Position numbers and translations under genes: made by a program. This document shows, one piece after another, positions 8,288 through 18,300 of a DNA stretch of 64,000 nt. Within the stretch, counting starts at the first letter, position 1. Every line of letters begins with the position of its first letter. This stretch comes from Kosakonia arachidis (GTDB lineage: Bacteria > Pseudomonadota > Gammaproteobacteria > Enterobacterales > Enterobacteriaceae), in assembly GCF_900116535.1 (NCBI RefSeq), contig NZ_FPAU01000004.1, forward strand, positions 404,534 through 468,533, written 5' to 3'. The notes beneath the pieces are model-generated. The model did not search any database. It was not told the origin of the DNA and worked only from the letters and a program-made list of their open reading frames with translations.

Positions 8288-9675
8288 TGCAGAATTTTTG
8301 GCACCACCTGAGAACGCCAACGCTCGTACGGCGAATTATGATCGCCCAGATGCTATTGCTGACACTGCTTTGGTGTCTTTTTCTGACCTACATTTTGTGG
8401 GAGAACTTGCGTAGCCCCCCTATGCTATCGGGCAGCAATACTTACGAAACCATTCTGACATTGGTTGATCGTTTGGGTGATCGTCCGCAGGATCTCACCG
8501 AGATACTGGAAAAATTCAGCACGGCGTTGCGGGAAGGTTATGGAGGCGGTGAAGATCCTGAACTGTCAATCAGCCTAATTGTTCGGAAGAATAAAGAGAT
8601 AATTTATTCATCTGATGGCGCTCCGGTAGGAGTGAAAAACACCAAGTATGGGACAATTCAGAATATTCAGAGTAAGGGTCGCACCTGGACTAGCCGTACT
8701 CTGAAGTCTGGGAGTTCGGACACAGAGGTGACACTGCTCACTCCTGCTGGAGGCTGGAACTTCTTCATATACCTGAACTCGCGCGGATACTACATATTAC
8801 CGCTGCTGGTATGCATTCCCTTTCTTTTGTTTCCTGCGTGGCTGTCAATCCGCATTGCAATGCGTCCCTGGAACAAGGTGGCAAATGAAGTTTCCTTACG
8901 AACACCAGAAGATATATCTCCCTTAAAAGCAGTGCCAAAGCACAAGGAGCTTCGCCAAATAGTGGACGCGATTAATATATTCCTTGCCAGGGTACGAGAA
9001 AGCACGGAAAGGGAACGGACTTTCATTGCAGATGCCGCTCACGAGTTGCGTACTCCGCTGGCTGCAATGCGAGTCAATGTTGAAGCTTTGCAGTCCTATG
9101 TAAGCAACGTTAGCCAACAGGAATTGCTTGCAGGGATTATTCGTAGCAATAGCCGTGCTGCTCGTCTCGTCAATCAGTTGCTGCTGCTGATGCACAGTGA
9201 AGCGCGCATTCACACTGTCATGGAGCCTGTGCCGCTGACGACGCTTATACAAGAGCGAATGGCTGAGTTGGCACCGCTAGCTGCTGAGAGCCGAATTGAG
9301 CTTGAATTCTACTCTCATGATGAAGTCTGGATTACAGGTGTCAGGGAACGCCTGATGTCGCTGATCGACAACTTAATTGAAAATGCTGTGAAGTACAGTC
9401 CTGAAGGCGGGCGGGTTGAAGTACAGGTACGATCGTTAGATAAATCCACGCAATTGCGTATATCAGATGCAGGGCCCGGCATCATGGTTGAATTGAGGGA
9501 ACGGGTGTTCGACAGATTTTTCCGTGATCCCAATCAGATACAAAGCGGGAGTGGATTGGGGCTGGCAATAGTCAAAGCGGTTGCGCAACAACACAACAGC
9601 AGTGTTTTCCTAAGTACGTCTGCAGAAGGTGGGCTCATGGTTATTGTTGACTTCCCAAAGCACAATTCCGTCTGA
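8287..9675 (+). CDS. sensor histidine kinase
   Basis: 462 residues. Two membrane segments (about 18-37 and 166-187) flank a ~125-residue periplasmic domain; a HAMP-like linker is followed by the H-box ADAAHELRTPLAAMR (His252), N-box DNLIENAVKYSPEGG, and G-boxes ISDAGPGI and GSGLGLAIVKAV. The ATG at 8287 is used because it overlaps the regulator stop codon. An inner-membrane partner of the preceding response regulator. Confidence 0.92.
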   Translation: MQNFWHHLRTPTLVRRIMIAQMLLLTLLWCLFLTYILWENLRSPPMLSGSNTYETILTLVDRLGDRPQDLTEILEKFSTALREGYGGGEDPELSISLIVRKNKEIIYSSDGAPVGVKNTKYGTIQNIQSKGRTWTSRTLKSGSSDTEVTLLTPAGGWNFFIYLNSRGYYILPLLVCIPFLLFPAWLSIRIAMRPWNKVANEVSLRTPEDISPLKAVPKHKELRQIVDAINIFLARVRESTERERTFIADAAHELRTPLAAMRVNVEALQSYVSNVSQQELLAGIIRSNSRAARLVNQLLLLMHSEARIHTVMEPVPLTTLIQERMAELAPLAAESRIELEFYSHDEVWITGVRERLMSLIDNLIENAVKYSPEGGRVEVQVRSLDKSTQLRISDAGPGIMVELRERVFDRFFRDPNQIQSGSGLGLAIVKAVAQQHNSSVFLSTSAEGGLMVIVDFPKHNSV

Positions 9676-9725
9676 GAGAAAGCACAAATTTGGTCCCCAC
9701 CTTGCGTAGGATATTTACCAGAATA

Positions 9726-10163
9726 ATGGAGAATAAATTGAAATATTTGGCCCTGGCTACAATATTATTTTCTATATCACTTAGCGGATGTGCCATAACC
9801 GTCAGCGATTTAAAAAACAGCAAATCATCCTTAGACGGCAGCTTCATTAGCAAGACGGGGTCTTCCGATACTTATCGAACCCTAAGGCACATGGCAAGGC
9901 AGTGCCTGGAATATGAGGCATATTCAGGAAATCCGGTCATCGTCTTAAGCGAGTTTGACGGTGAGCGTAAAGAAGGTGAGATCACTCAAAAGCTTCTTTC
10001 AGAAGGACTGTTGATCAACAACACGCTAATTGAGATAGAAAGTCATGATGGTGACAAAGCTATGATAAGCCTCTACACAACCAAGAATATCTTGAGTGCG
10101 GGCATCAGGTCGCCAAATATGCGTGATATCAAACGCTGGGCTGATGGTGATAGAACTTGCTAA
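9726..10163 (+). CDS. small putative lipoprotein
   Basis: 145 residues from ATG at 9726 (the frame extends to 9690 but the upstream residues would precede a clean signal peptide). The start MENKLKYLALATILFSISLS leads into a lipobox LSGC, with Cys at residue 22, so it is probably a lipid-anchored envelope protein. The mature part is hydrophilic with no domain I recognise. It follows the kinase gene by 50 bases on the same strand and could belong to the same transcription unit. No strong ribosome site is visible. Confidence 0.65.
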   Translation: MENKLKYLALATILFSISLSGCAITVSDLKNSKSSLDGSFISKTGSSDTYRTLRHMARQCLEYEAYSGNPVIVLSEFDGERKEGEITQKLLSEGLLINNTLIEIESHDGDKAMISLYTTKNILSAGIRSPNMRDIKRWADGDRTC

Positions 10164-10537
10164 CCCGCTAACCAAGCTTCAACAGAGTACAGTTATCCGG
10201 TGAACCGGCGGATGTTTTTTTCTGCGATACGTTGATGGGCGGATTGTATTCTGCACGAGAAGATTAACTAAAAGGTACAGGCCGTTTGAATCGAAACTTT
10301 AAAGGGGTTTGCGGATGGCTTAATTTGCGCATTTTTGAGTCGTTAAGAGACATTTGGAGGGGATTCCGTCATCGAACCCACTCGATCCCAAATCTAACCA
10401 CCAAATTCTCCCGGAGCAAAGGGATAACTGAAAATGCATCGGGCCTATTCAATAGCCACTCCATCGTCACTCCATATTAGCGGCAATATAAATCAATAAA
10501 TCCTCTGCAGAATGTTCATTATCCGCAGGAGGAAAAA
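10164..10537. other. intergenic region with integrase scar
   Basis: Contains a decayed copy of the integrase 5' end and its upstream flank (10265-10450) but no tRNA beside it. The last 90 bases hold the ribosome site (GCAGGAGG) of the TupA-like gene. Confidence 0.6.
10265..10353 (-). pseudogene. decayed P4-type integrase 5' end (copy 1)
   Basis: Read on the minus strand from ATG at 10353 it encodes MSLNDSKMRKL before indels destroy the frame; the nucleotide sequence keeps matching the int remnant at 22265-22537 to about 10265. The flank upstream of the start (10354-10450) matches the flank of that second remnant too, up to the shared string AAAATGCATCGGG. No tRNA lies next to it, unlike the other two copies. 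Confidence 0.75.
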
Positions 10538-11470
10538 ATGAACAGATTTAAATATTTCATGAAATACACCGAATATCTGGGTCGAAAACTTTTAACCTTT
10601 ATGGTTCAGGACCAACAATTTCACAGCAAAAGATTAAAAAGGCTCTCTGGCAGAACCCCCGATCTGGTTAATCCGGTGACGCTGAGCGAAAAAATATGCT
10701 ACCGAATAATGTATGACCATAACCCGCTTTACACGCGACTGGCTGATAAACTGGCGGTACGTAATTATGTTTCTGCGCGTACGCAAAGAGTACAATTACC
10801 CACGTTACTTTGCGTCTATAACAACGTGCAAAGTATCGATTTCAGCCAATTACCGGACAAATTTGTGCTGAAGTGTAATCACGACAGCGGTAGCGCAGTA
10901 ATATGCACCGATAAGGATAAACTCAATATTCCACGCGCGTTGCAAAAGCTGGATTTTGCCCTGCGCAAAAATATGTATTACACCACCCGTGAATGGCAGT
11001 ATAAAAATATCAAACCGCTTATATTGTGCGAAAAATACATTGATTTATTTTCCGAAAGAGACAAGAGTCAAACGCCTGAAATGCTGAGAATACATTGTTT
11101 TCATGGCATCGCGGGTTTTATCGAAGCGGATTTTACCGATGTTTCCGGTCATAGTTTTATTAATGTCTACAATCGGTGCTGGAAATTGCAGCCCTTTCAG
11201 ATGGAATATCCCAATACGCCCGGGGTAATCCCCGAGCCGGAATTATTGCACAAAGCGATAACCGCTGCGCAGGAAGTCTCCTCCGGGATCGATTATTGCC
11301 GAATTGATCTTATGCTGCAGCGTGATGTCATTTATTTCAGTGAAATCACCCTCAGCCCCCGGCGCGGCAAGTTACAAATATCACCGTCAGAGTGGGATAT
11401 CCGGCTGGGTGAGATGTGGAAAATGACCGCGAGACAAACCAACCCGCACTTGCATACACAGAAAGCGTAA
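10538..11470 (+). CDS. TupA-like ATP-grasp protein
   Basis: 310 residues with the features of the TupA-like ATP-grasp family: N-terminal LSEKICYRIMYDHNPLYTRL, DKLAVRNYV, then LPDKFVLKCNHDSGSAVIC near 107-125, and the C-terminal IDYCRIDLMLQRDVIYFSEI metal/ATP region. GGAGG stands eight bases before the ATG. The family is named from teichuronopeptide synthesis and is often found in surface polysaccharide loci, where it is thought to join an amino acid to a sugar. No polysaccharide genes are present here, so its substrate is open. It converges on the AdeS-like kinase gene with no gap. Confidence 0.8.
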   Translation: MNRFKYFMKYTEYLGRKLLTFMVQDQQFHSKRLKRLSGRTPDLVNPVTLSEKICYRIMYDHNPLYTRLADKLAVRNYVSARTQRVQLPTLLCVYNNVQSIDFSQLPDKFVLKCNHDSGSAVICTDKDKLNIPRALQKLDFALRKNMYYTTREWQYKNIKPLILCEKYIDLFSERDKSQTPEMLRIHCFHGIAGFIEADFTDVSGHSFINVYNRCWKLQPFQMEYPNTPGVIPEPELLHKAITAAQEVSSGIDYCRIDLMLQRDVIYFSEITLSPRRGKLQISPSEWDIRLGEMWKMTARQTNPHLHTQKA

Positions 11471-12544
11471 TCACTGTTTTTTCCGTAAGGGCCACGAGAG
11501 GCGAAAAATGGAATGGCCCTGATCGGTTAACGTGTAGGTTACGTCGCCCTGATGAGCAAGCATGATGGCTTTCAGCACTGATAGTCCCAGTCCACACCCC
11601 CCCGGATTGGTGTCCCTTGCGCTGGCACCGCGCTGAAAGGGGTGAAACATAAATTTGTGAAACTCCTCCGGGATTCCCGGCCCCATATCTTCAATGACAA
11701 TAAAGTTCTCGTGTTCACTGGCACCGTGGCTGACAACAATGCTTTTAGAGCTGGCGTATTTTATTGCGTTATCGAAAAGGACCGTCAGGCACTGAATAAT
11801 TCGCAGCGGATCGCACTGGCATTGTTGGGGGTGTAATTCGGTCGCGATGGTAAAATGGCTGCGTTTAAATTCCAGCGCAAAGGAATCCACCGCGCTCTGA
11901 ATAATCTCCTGCAAATCAACATCCGCAAGCGTTAACGTAAATTCGGCCCCGCCGGATGAACTCACCACCCGCAGATCTTCTATCAGGCTGGATAATCCCT
12001 CTGTTTGCTTAAGAAGATTATTAAACAAGGTCGGATTTGGCTCGAACACGCCATCAACCAGCCCCTGTAAGCGGCCTCGCAGAATGGTAACTGGCGTGCG
12101 AAGTTCATGGGCGATGGCGGCATTCCAGGATCTTCGCTGTGCATCCATAGTCTGTAGCTTTTCAGCCATATCGTTGAAATCATTAACAAGATTATTAAGC
12201 TCGCCCAGATGGGTGCTTGCGCAAAACGCCCGCGCTCCCAGATCGCCCTGCGCTATCCTCCTCAGGCTGGTCGCAACGGAGCTTAACGGGGTCAATATTC
12301 TTGCCGACAGTTTTACCGTAAAAAAAAGCGAGATGGATAAACTTATCGTGGAGGCAATCAGGATCCATAACCAGTCCAAATAGGTCATCTGATCCTCACT
12401 CCCGTCGATTGCCCCGCCGGGAATGTAATAAATGATGAAGGTGTAAAACAGATAAGAACCGATAACCGAGACAGCAATAATCGTCAACGTCAGCGATATC
12501 ATAAACACCAGTACCTGGCGACTTAACGGATGGCCTCTGTTCAT
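11471..12544 (-). CDS. AdeS/BaeS-like sensor histidine kinase
   Basis: 357 residues: two membrane segments (about 10-40 and 58-78), HAMP domain, H-box NAAIAHELRTPVTILRGRL with His146, N-box LFDNAIKYASS, and G-boxes IEDMGPGIPEEF and GCGLGLSVLKAI. Its ATG overlaps the regulator stop (ATGA, 12541-12544). The short periplasmic loop and overall layout resemble AdeS/BaeS kinases that control RND efflux pumps; an RND permease gene lies 2.8 kb away on the opposite strand. Confidence 0.9.
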   Translation of the reverse strand: MNRGHPLSRQVLVFMISLTLTIIAVSVIGSYLFYTFIIYYIPGGAIDGSEDQMTYLDWLWILIASTISLSISLFFTVKLSARILTPLSSVATSLRRIAQGDLGARAFCASTHLGELNNLVNDFNDMAEKLQTMDAQRRSWNAAIAHELRTPVTILRGRLQGLVDGVFEPNPTLFNNLLKQTEGLSSLIEDLRVVSSSGGAEFTLTLADVDLQEIIQSAVDSFALEFKRSHFTIATELHPQQCQCDPLRIIQCLTVLFDNAIKYASSKSIVVSHGASEHENFIVIEDMGPGIPEEFHKFMFHPFQRGASARDTNPGGCGLGLSVLKAIMLAHQGDVTYTLTDQGHSIFRLSWPLRKKQ

Positions 12545-13245
12545 TTGTTTTCACCTAATCGGTAACCCATACCGCGAATACTTTCCGGAACCCCTTTTAA
12601 CCCGCAGTTTTCCAGTTTTTTGCGCAGCTTGCTCATATGGCTGTCAACCGTGCGATCAAGCGTATCGCCTTCTGGCAGGCAGGCATTAAGCAACTCTTCA
12701 CGCGAGCAGACTTTACGCGGATTCCGTGCCAGGTAGGCCAGCAGTTTGAATTCCGTCGTTGTCAGGATGGGAGAGATAACCTCGCCACTACCATTAATTT
12801 CCACATAAAAGTCTTGTGGATAAACCGTTAAGCAGGATGTCCGGATAGGCTTATTGTGGAGTTGTTCGTGGCTGGCCTTTGCCCTGCGCAACACGGCTTC
12901 GATACGTGCGACAACCTCTGTGGGATTGAAAGGTTTCACCACATAATCATCCGCGCCAAGCCGCAGTCCCATCAGTTTGTCGATGTCCTGATCCAGTGCC
13001 GTTACCATGATGACCGGAATATTGCTCTCTTTTCGCAGTGTGGAAAGGACAGTCCAGCCATCGAACACCGGCAGTTGGATATCCAGTAACACCAAATCGG
13101 GCTTTTTCAGTCGGCAGGAATCTATCGCCTGCTCACCGTCCGCAGCGCGCAGAGTGCGCATCCCTGAACGCTGAATATAACTGGTCAGAATATCCGCTAT
13201 TTCATCATCATCTTCAGCAACAAGAATAAGATAGTTATCGTTCAT
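12541..13245 (-). CDS. AdeR/BaeR-like response regulator
   Basis: 234 residues from ATG at 13245 (MNDNYLILVAEDDDEIADIL), preceded by GGAGA; the open frame upstream to 13305 has no such site. Receiver with EDDD at 11-14, Asp55 in LVLLDIQLPVFDGW and Lys in VVKPFNP; winged-helix domain with TTTEFKLLAYLARNPRKVCS and SIRGMGYRLG. It is the first gene of the regulator-kinase operon and is divergent from the membrane protein/RND region, which is its likely target. Confidence 0.92.
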   Translation of the reverse strand: MNDNYLILVAEDDDEIADILTSYIQRSGMRTLRAADGEQAIDSCRLKKPDLVLLDIQLPVFDGWTVLSTLRKESNIPVIMVTALDQDIDKLMGLRLGADDYVVKPFNPTEVVARIEAVLRRAKASHEQLHNKPIRTSCLTVYPQDFYVEINGSGEVISPILTTTEFKLLAYLARNPRKVCSREELLNACLPEGDTLDRTVDSHMSKLRKKLENCGLKGVPESIRGMGYRLGENK

Positions 13246-13693
13246 GATTTCTCCACTCAACACTGATATGGCAGGCATTCTTTGACCTGGTTTGCGCGAA
13301 AGCATACACCGATGCTTTCGCTTCGGTTAATACACTCATGCAAATGCCGTTTTTCTAAGCTGTTTCTGAAACCTGGCAATAACGCGCAGGTCATCAGCGA
13401 ACATGAGACCCGCTTGTGCGAAGAAAGTTGCATCCACGTAAATTCTCTGGTGTCTCATTTTTTCTTAATCTCTGACGGCAACATCTGCAAGCGAATATTT
13501 ACCAGGCAGGCATACACACTCGCTACACATTCGGGTAATCAATTTTCCATAGTCCTGGATAACAATAGAAAGTAAGACATATAAAATAACGCGTTGCTGG
13601 AAAACGATGACATAAATAAACACGGTAAAAAGAGATCGTGCGTTGTCATTTCATTACTGGTAGAGATCTCTCTCTCTCGGAGTAGAAATATCA
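13246..13693. other. divergent promoter region, no gene seen
   Basis: 448 bases between the AdeR-like gene and the next plus-strand gene. Short frames here have no plausible ribosome sites or family features. It should hold the promoters for both directions and any regulator-binding sites; I could not identify a clear direct repeat. Confidence 0.5.
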
Positions 13694-14080
13694 ATGAAGT
13701 ACTTACGGAAGCTTACCGTTGAAAAAATCAGTTCATTGATGATATTTTCTGTATGGTTATGGGGAATGTTCTATGTATGGCTTATTTTGATGCACAACGT
13801 TGAGGAAAAAGTAGGCGCGACGCTACTTTCATCGCCGTTTATCTATGCTGCGTTAAGCGTTTCTCTAATATTGTTTTTGCTACAAGAAAAAGCGGGCGTA
13901 CTGAAAGAACTGGCTATCGTAACCTTCTCTTTGGTTATCATTTTTCTTCATCTTATTCTTATCTTTAACATTCTCTTACTCAGGTTCCCTGATATTTATG
14001 ACTTTAGTTTTTATTATGAGTGTTTTTTGATTGTTTTCCTCGGCGTCACACCGATGTATCTTTTATTAAGAATCATCTGA
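13694..14080 (+). CDS. small integral membrane protein of unknown function
   Basis: 128 residues with four predicted membrane segments (about 13-33, 48-64, 72-97 and 105-127), MEKISSL-type charged N-terminus and few loops. GGAGTAG lies nine bases before the ATG. I do not recognise a family. It sits between the AdeRS-like operon and the ABC-membrane/RND pair, so it may be part of the same efflux locus, but 269 bases separate it from the next gene. Confidence 0.55.
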   Translation: MKYLRKLTVEKISSLMIFSVWLWGMFYVWLILMHNVEEKVGATLLSSPFIYAALSVSLILFLLQEKAGVLKELAIVTFSLVIIFLHLILIFNILLLRFPDIYDFSFYYECFLIVFLGVTPMYLLLRII

Positions 14081-14349
14081 ATTTTATTGAATGTAAAGCG
14101 GGGAACTTTGGCGATGTGCGTGGTGACCGGGACTCAGAAAATCCTGTATCGTTACATCGCAGAGGAATTAGCCGCCTCCATATAGCCTCCATAAAACATG
14201 CATTCTGCGTAAACATCAAAATGATAGAGTGCATCAACGCAGTGTAACCTGGCACATATCTTAATCGGCTCGTAATGAAAGTGTATGGGTAATTAAGCAT
14301 AAAGGCAGGCCAGGATTGTTCATCCATACCGTGCAGATAATTTTTTATA

Positions 14350-15273
14350 ATGACGTCGATAAATAACCCCCCTCCGTCCTCTACTGAAAATGTGAAAAGG
14401 ACATTAAAACATCTGGCCGTAAAAAACTGGAAAAAACTCTCTGTGACTTTTTCCCTGGTTATCGCGGAAAATGTGACCTATTTATTGTATCCCGTGCTGG
14501 CAGGCATCGCTATCAACGCGATTCTGGCGGGGAATGCCCTCACGGCTGCGCTGTATGGACTGATGATCCTCTTTATCTGGATCCTCGGCGCAACCCGACG
14601 CAGTATCGATACACGTACGTTTGCACACATTTATGCCGGCCTTGCCGTATCGGTTATTGTTGCTCAGCGTAAATATCAGCTTAATCACTCAACCATCGCC
14701 GCGCGGGTGGTGTTATCCCGTGAATTCGTTGATTTCTTTGAGATGCATCTGCCAATGCTGATGACCTCGATTATTTCCCTTTTCGGCGCCGCCATTATGC
14801 TGCTCATTATTGAGTTTCACGCAGGGGTGATGTGTGTGGTTATCGTCATTATTCTGTCGTGCTTTCTTAAAGGTTATACCCGTAAAAATGAGTTGCTGTT
14901 TAACCGGCTAAATAACCGACTGGAGAAGGAAGTGGACTATGTTCATAAAGCCACCACGCTCTCGCTTAATCGCCATTATTCATCCCTTGCCCGCTTGCGA
15001 ATCAGCCTTTCCGATCGTGAAGCGCTGGGATACCTTGCAATTGGCGCACTGATCGCCCTGCTCTTTACCCTGAGCATCATATTAATGACCTCAACCCAGG
15101 GCGTCAACGCAGGGCATATTTATTCGGTAATGACGTACATGTGGATGTTTGCCACCAGCCTTGATGATGCTCCGCAGCTTCTGGAAAAGTTTTCACAACT
15201 TAAAGACATAGGTAAACGCGTCAAGACAGATGATGTTGATACCGGAATATTATCACCGCAGCAGAAATCTTGA
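14350..15273 (+). CDS. ABC transporter six-TM domain protein lacking an ATPase
   Basis: 307 residues: a stand-alone ABC exporter-type membrane domain, with six hydrophobic segments (about 34-56, 60-80, 88-108, 133-155, 158-176, 227-275). No Walker A, signature or Walker B motif follows, and the gene ends shortly after the membrane part. This matches the group annotated as ABC six-transmembrane-domain proteins. The next gene, 38 bases on, is an RND permease, so the two are probably cotranscribed. Its function without a nucleotide-binding domain is unknown. Confidence 0.75.
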   Translation: MTSINNPPPSSTENVKRTLKHLAVKNWKKLSVTFSLVIAENVTYLLYPVLAGIAINAILAGNALTAALYGLMILFIWILGATRRSIDTRTFAHIYAGLAVSVIVAQRKYQLNHSTIAARVVLSREFVDFFEMHLPMLMTSIISLFGAAIMLLIIEFHAGVMCVVIVIILSCFLKGYTRKNELLFNRLNNRLEKEVDYVHKATTLSLNRHYSSLARLRISLSDREALGYLAIGALIALLFTLSIILMTSTQGVNAGHIYSVMTYMWMFATSLDDAPQLLEKFSQLKDIGKRVKTDDVDTGILSPQQKS

Positions 15274-15311
15274 TTTTAATTATCTTGCCTTAATTGTTCG
15301 GAAATTAACTC

Positions 15312-18300
15312 ATGCCACAGTTTTTTATTGACCGGCCTATCTTTGCCTGGGTTGTTGCACTGTTCATTATATTGAGTGGGTGTTTATCCATACCACATCT
15401 TCCGGTCGCGCAATACCCGGCGGTCGCGCCTCCGAGCATTATTATTTCGGTCAGTTTTCCTGGCGCGTCGCCTGACATGATGAATACCTCGGTGGTTTCA
15501 CTTATTGAGCGAGAGATCACGGGCGTAGACAATTTGCTCTATTTCGAGTCCACCAGCGACACCACAGGGATGGCGTCTATCACCGTGACCTTTAAACCCG
15601 GAACGAACAGCAAGCTCGCGCAGATGGATTTGCAAAATAAGATAAAAACAGTTGAGCCACGTCTGCCCCAAGCGGTGAGACAAAACGGCGTCAGCGTTGA
15701 AGCAGCCGAGTCAGGTTTTCTGCTGATGGTCGGTCTGAAATCCGATACGGGTGCCTATCAGGAGGCAGATCTGAGTGATTATTTCGCCAGAAACATTAGT
15801 GATGCGCTTCGCCGCGTGTCGGGCGTGGGTAAGATTCAGCTGTTCGGGGGTGAAAAAGCCATGCGCATCTGGCTTGACCCGGTCAAAATGCACCATTACC
15901 AGCTTTCGGCCAGCGACGTTATCAGCGCGGTTAGCCAACAGAATGTGCTGGTTTCACCCGGCAGATCGGGAGACGAACCGGCGCTGCCAGGCCAGAGCGT
16001 CACTTATCCGTTAACCGTGAAAGGGCAACTCTCCTCTGTTGCGGAATTTAAAAATATCACGCTTAAAGCGACCACGGACGGTGCCCGTCTGACGCTCGGC
16101 GATATCGCGCGCGTGGAGTCAGGATTACAGAGTTACACCTATGGCATCCGGGAAAATGGCGTTCCGGCGACGGCAGCAGCGATTCAGCTTTCGCCTGGCG
16201 CGAATGCCATCAGCACTGCCGCCGGGATTCATCAGCGGCTGGCCGAACTGAGCACCGCGCTTCCGCAGGGCATGGCGTTTATCATTCCGTTCGACACCGC
16301 CCCTTTTGTAAAAGCGTCGATCATGAAAGTGGTACAAACGTTAGCCGAAGCAATGGTGTTGGTTTTTCTGGTGATGCTGATATTTCTGCACAACATCCGT
16401 TGCACGCTCATCCCGGCCATTGTTGTCCCGGTGGCGCTTCTCGGGACATTCACCGTGATGCTGTTAAGCGGCTATTCCATCAATATCCTGACCATGTTTG
16501 GCATGGTGTTAGCCATTGGCATCATCGTCGATGACGCGATTGTCGTCGTCGAGAATGTTGAGCGCCTGATGGCAGAAAAAGGCCTTTCTCCGCGCGAGGC
16601 GACCCGCGAAGCGATTCGGGAAATCACACCGGCGATTATTGGCATCACGCTGGTGCTCACCGCCGTATTTATCCCAATGGCATTTGCCAGTGGTTCGGTC
16701 GGGGTGATTTACCGACAGTTCACGGTTTCAATGGCGGTATCGATCCTGTTCTCCGCTTTTTTAGCCTTAACGCTGACGCCCGCGCTCTGCGCCACCCTGC
16801 TGAAGCCACACCAGAAAAATGCGACTTCAGCGGGAAGATTTGCCGCCGGGTTTAACCGTCATTTTCACATGCTCACTTCGCGTTATACCTCGGGGCTGGG
16901 GTATGTAGTAAAGCGAACCGGGCGAATGATGCTGCTCTATGCCGCGTTGTGCGCTGCCCTGGTGATGGGGTTAATCACGCTGCCATCCTCTTTTTTGCCC
17001 GAAGAGGACCAGGGATATTTTATGTCCTCCATTCAGCTCCCTTCCGAGGCCACGATGCAGCGCACTCTCGCGGTGGTGAAACGCTATGAAGATGAGGTAG
17101 CCGCACGGCAAGCCATTGAAAGCAACATTATGATCCTCGGTTTCGGTTTTTCAGGCTCGGGACAAAACTCTGCGCTGGCCTTTACAACATTAAAAGACTG
17201 GTCATCCCGCAAGGGTATCGCAGCCCAGGATGAAGCCGATCTTATTCAGTCAAAAATGCAGTCCGTACCCGACGCGGTGACCATGAGCCTGCTACCCCCT
17301 GCCATCTCCGATATGGGCACCTCTTCCGGCTTCACCTTTTATCTTGAAGACAGGGCAGGCAAAGGCTATGAGGCGCTGAAACAGGCCGCAGACACGCTGG
17401 TTTTACAGGCAAAAAAGAATACGAACCTGGCGGATGTCTATATCGATGGATTACCCGAGGGCGCGTCTATTTCCCTGAACATTGACCGGGAAAAAGCTGA
17501 AGCGTTAGGCGTATCGTTTGAGGAGATCAATCAGGCTATTTCTGTTACATCGGGCTCAAACTACGTTAATGACTACACCAATGCTGGCCGTATCCAGCAG
17601 GTCATTGTGCAGGCCGATGCAGCCTACAGAATGCAGCCTGAAATGCTGTTAAAAATATCCGTAAAAAACAGGCTCGGGGAAATGGTGCCACTTTCGGCTT
17701 TTGTCACCTCGTCATGGCGACAGGCCCCGCAGCAACTCAATCGTTATCAAGGATACCCGGCCATTCGCATTACCGGCAGCGCTGCTCAGGGCCACGCCAG
17801 TGGTGATGCGATGAAGACCATGGAGCAACTTGCAAACGCGTTACCGCCAGGATTTACTGGCGAGTGGGCGGGCGGTTCGTTGCAGGAGAAAGTCTCGGCT
17901 TCCCAGTTGCCAGGGTTAATCCTCCTTTCTGTTCTGGTGGTATTTCTGGTGCTGGCGGCACTGTATGAAAGCTGGTCAATTCCCGTTTCCGTGATGCTGG
18001 CCGTACCGTTGGGGCTTATCGGCGCGCTGGTTGCTGTCAGCGCTGCCAATATGACCAACGATGTGTTTTTCAAAGTGGGCTTGATTACCCTGATTGGTCT
18101 TTCTGCCAAAAACGCTATTTTGATTGTCGAATTTGCCCGGCAGCTACGCCACCAGGGTATGAGCACTCTGGAGGCAACATTACTGGCGTCCCGACAACGG
18201 CTGCGCCCGATTTTGATGACCTCGTTAGCCTTCACGCTGGGCGTTGTTCCCCTGATACTCGCAACCGGGGCCAGCGCCAGCACGCAGAATGCCATTGGTA

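Noticed and set aside
10286..10480. 64-residue plus-strand frame
   Set aside because: It is the antisense of the integrase remnant and its flank; the real similarity is on the minus strand.
13282..13575. 97-residue frame in the AdeR upstream region
   Set aside because: No ribosome site, starts inside the leader of the divergent regulator, composition not protein-like.
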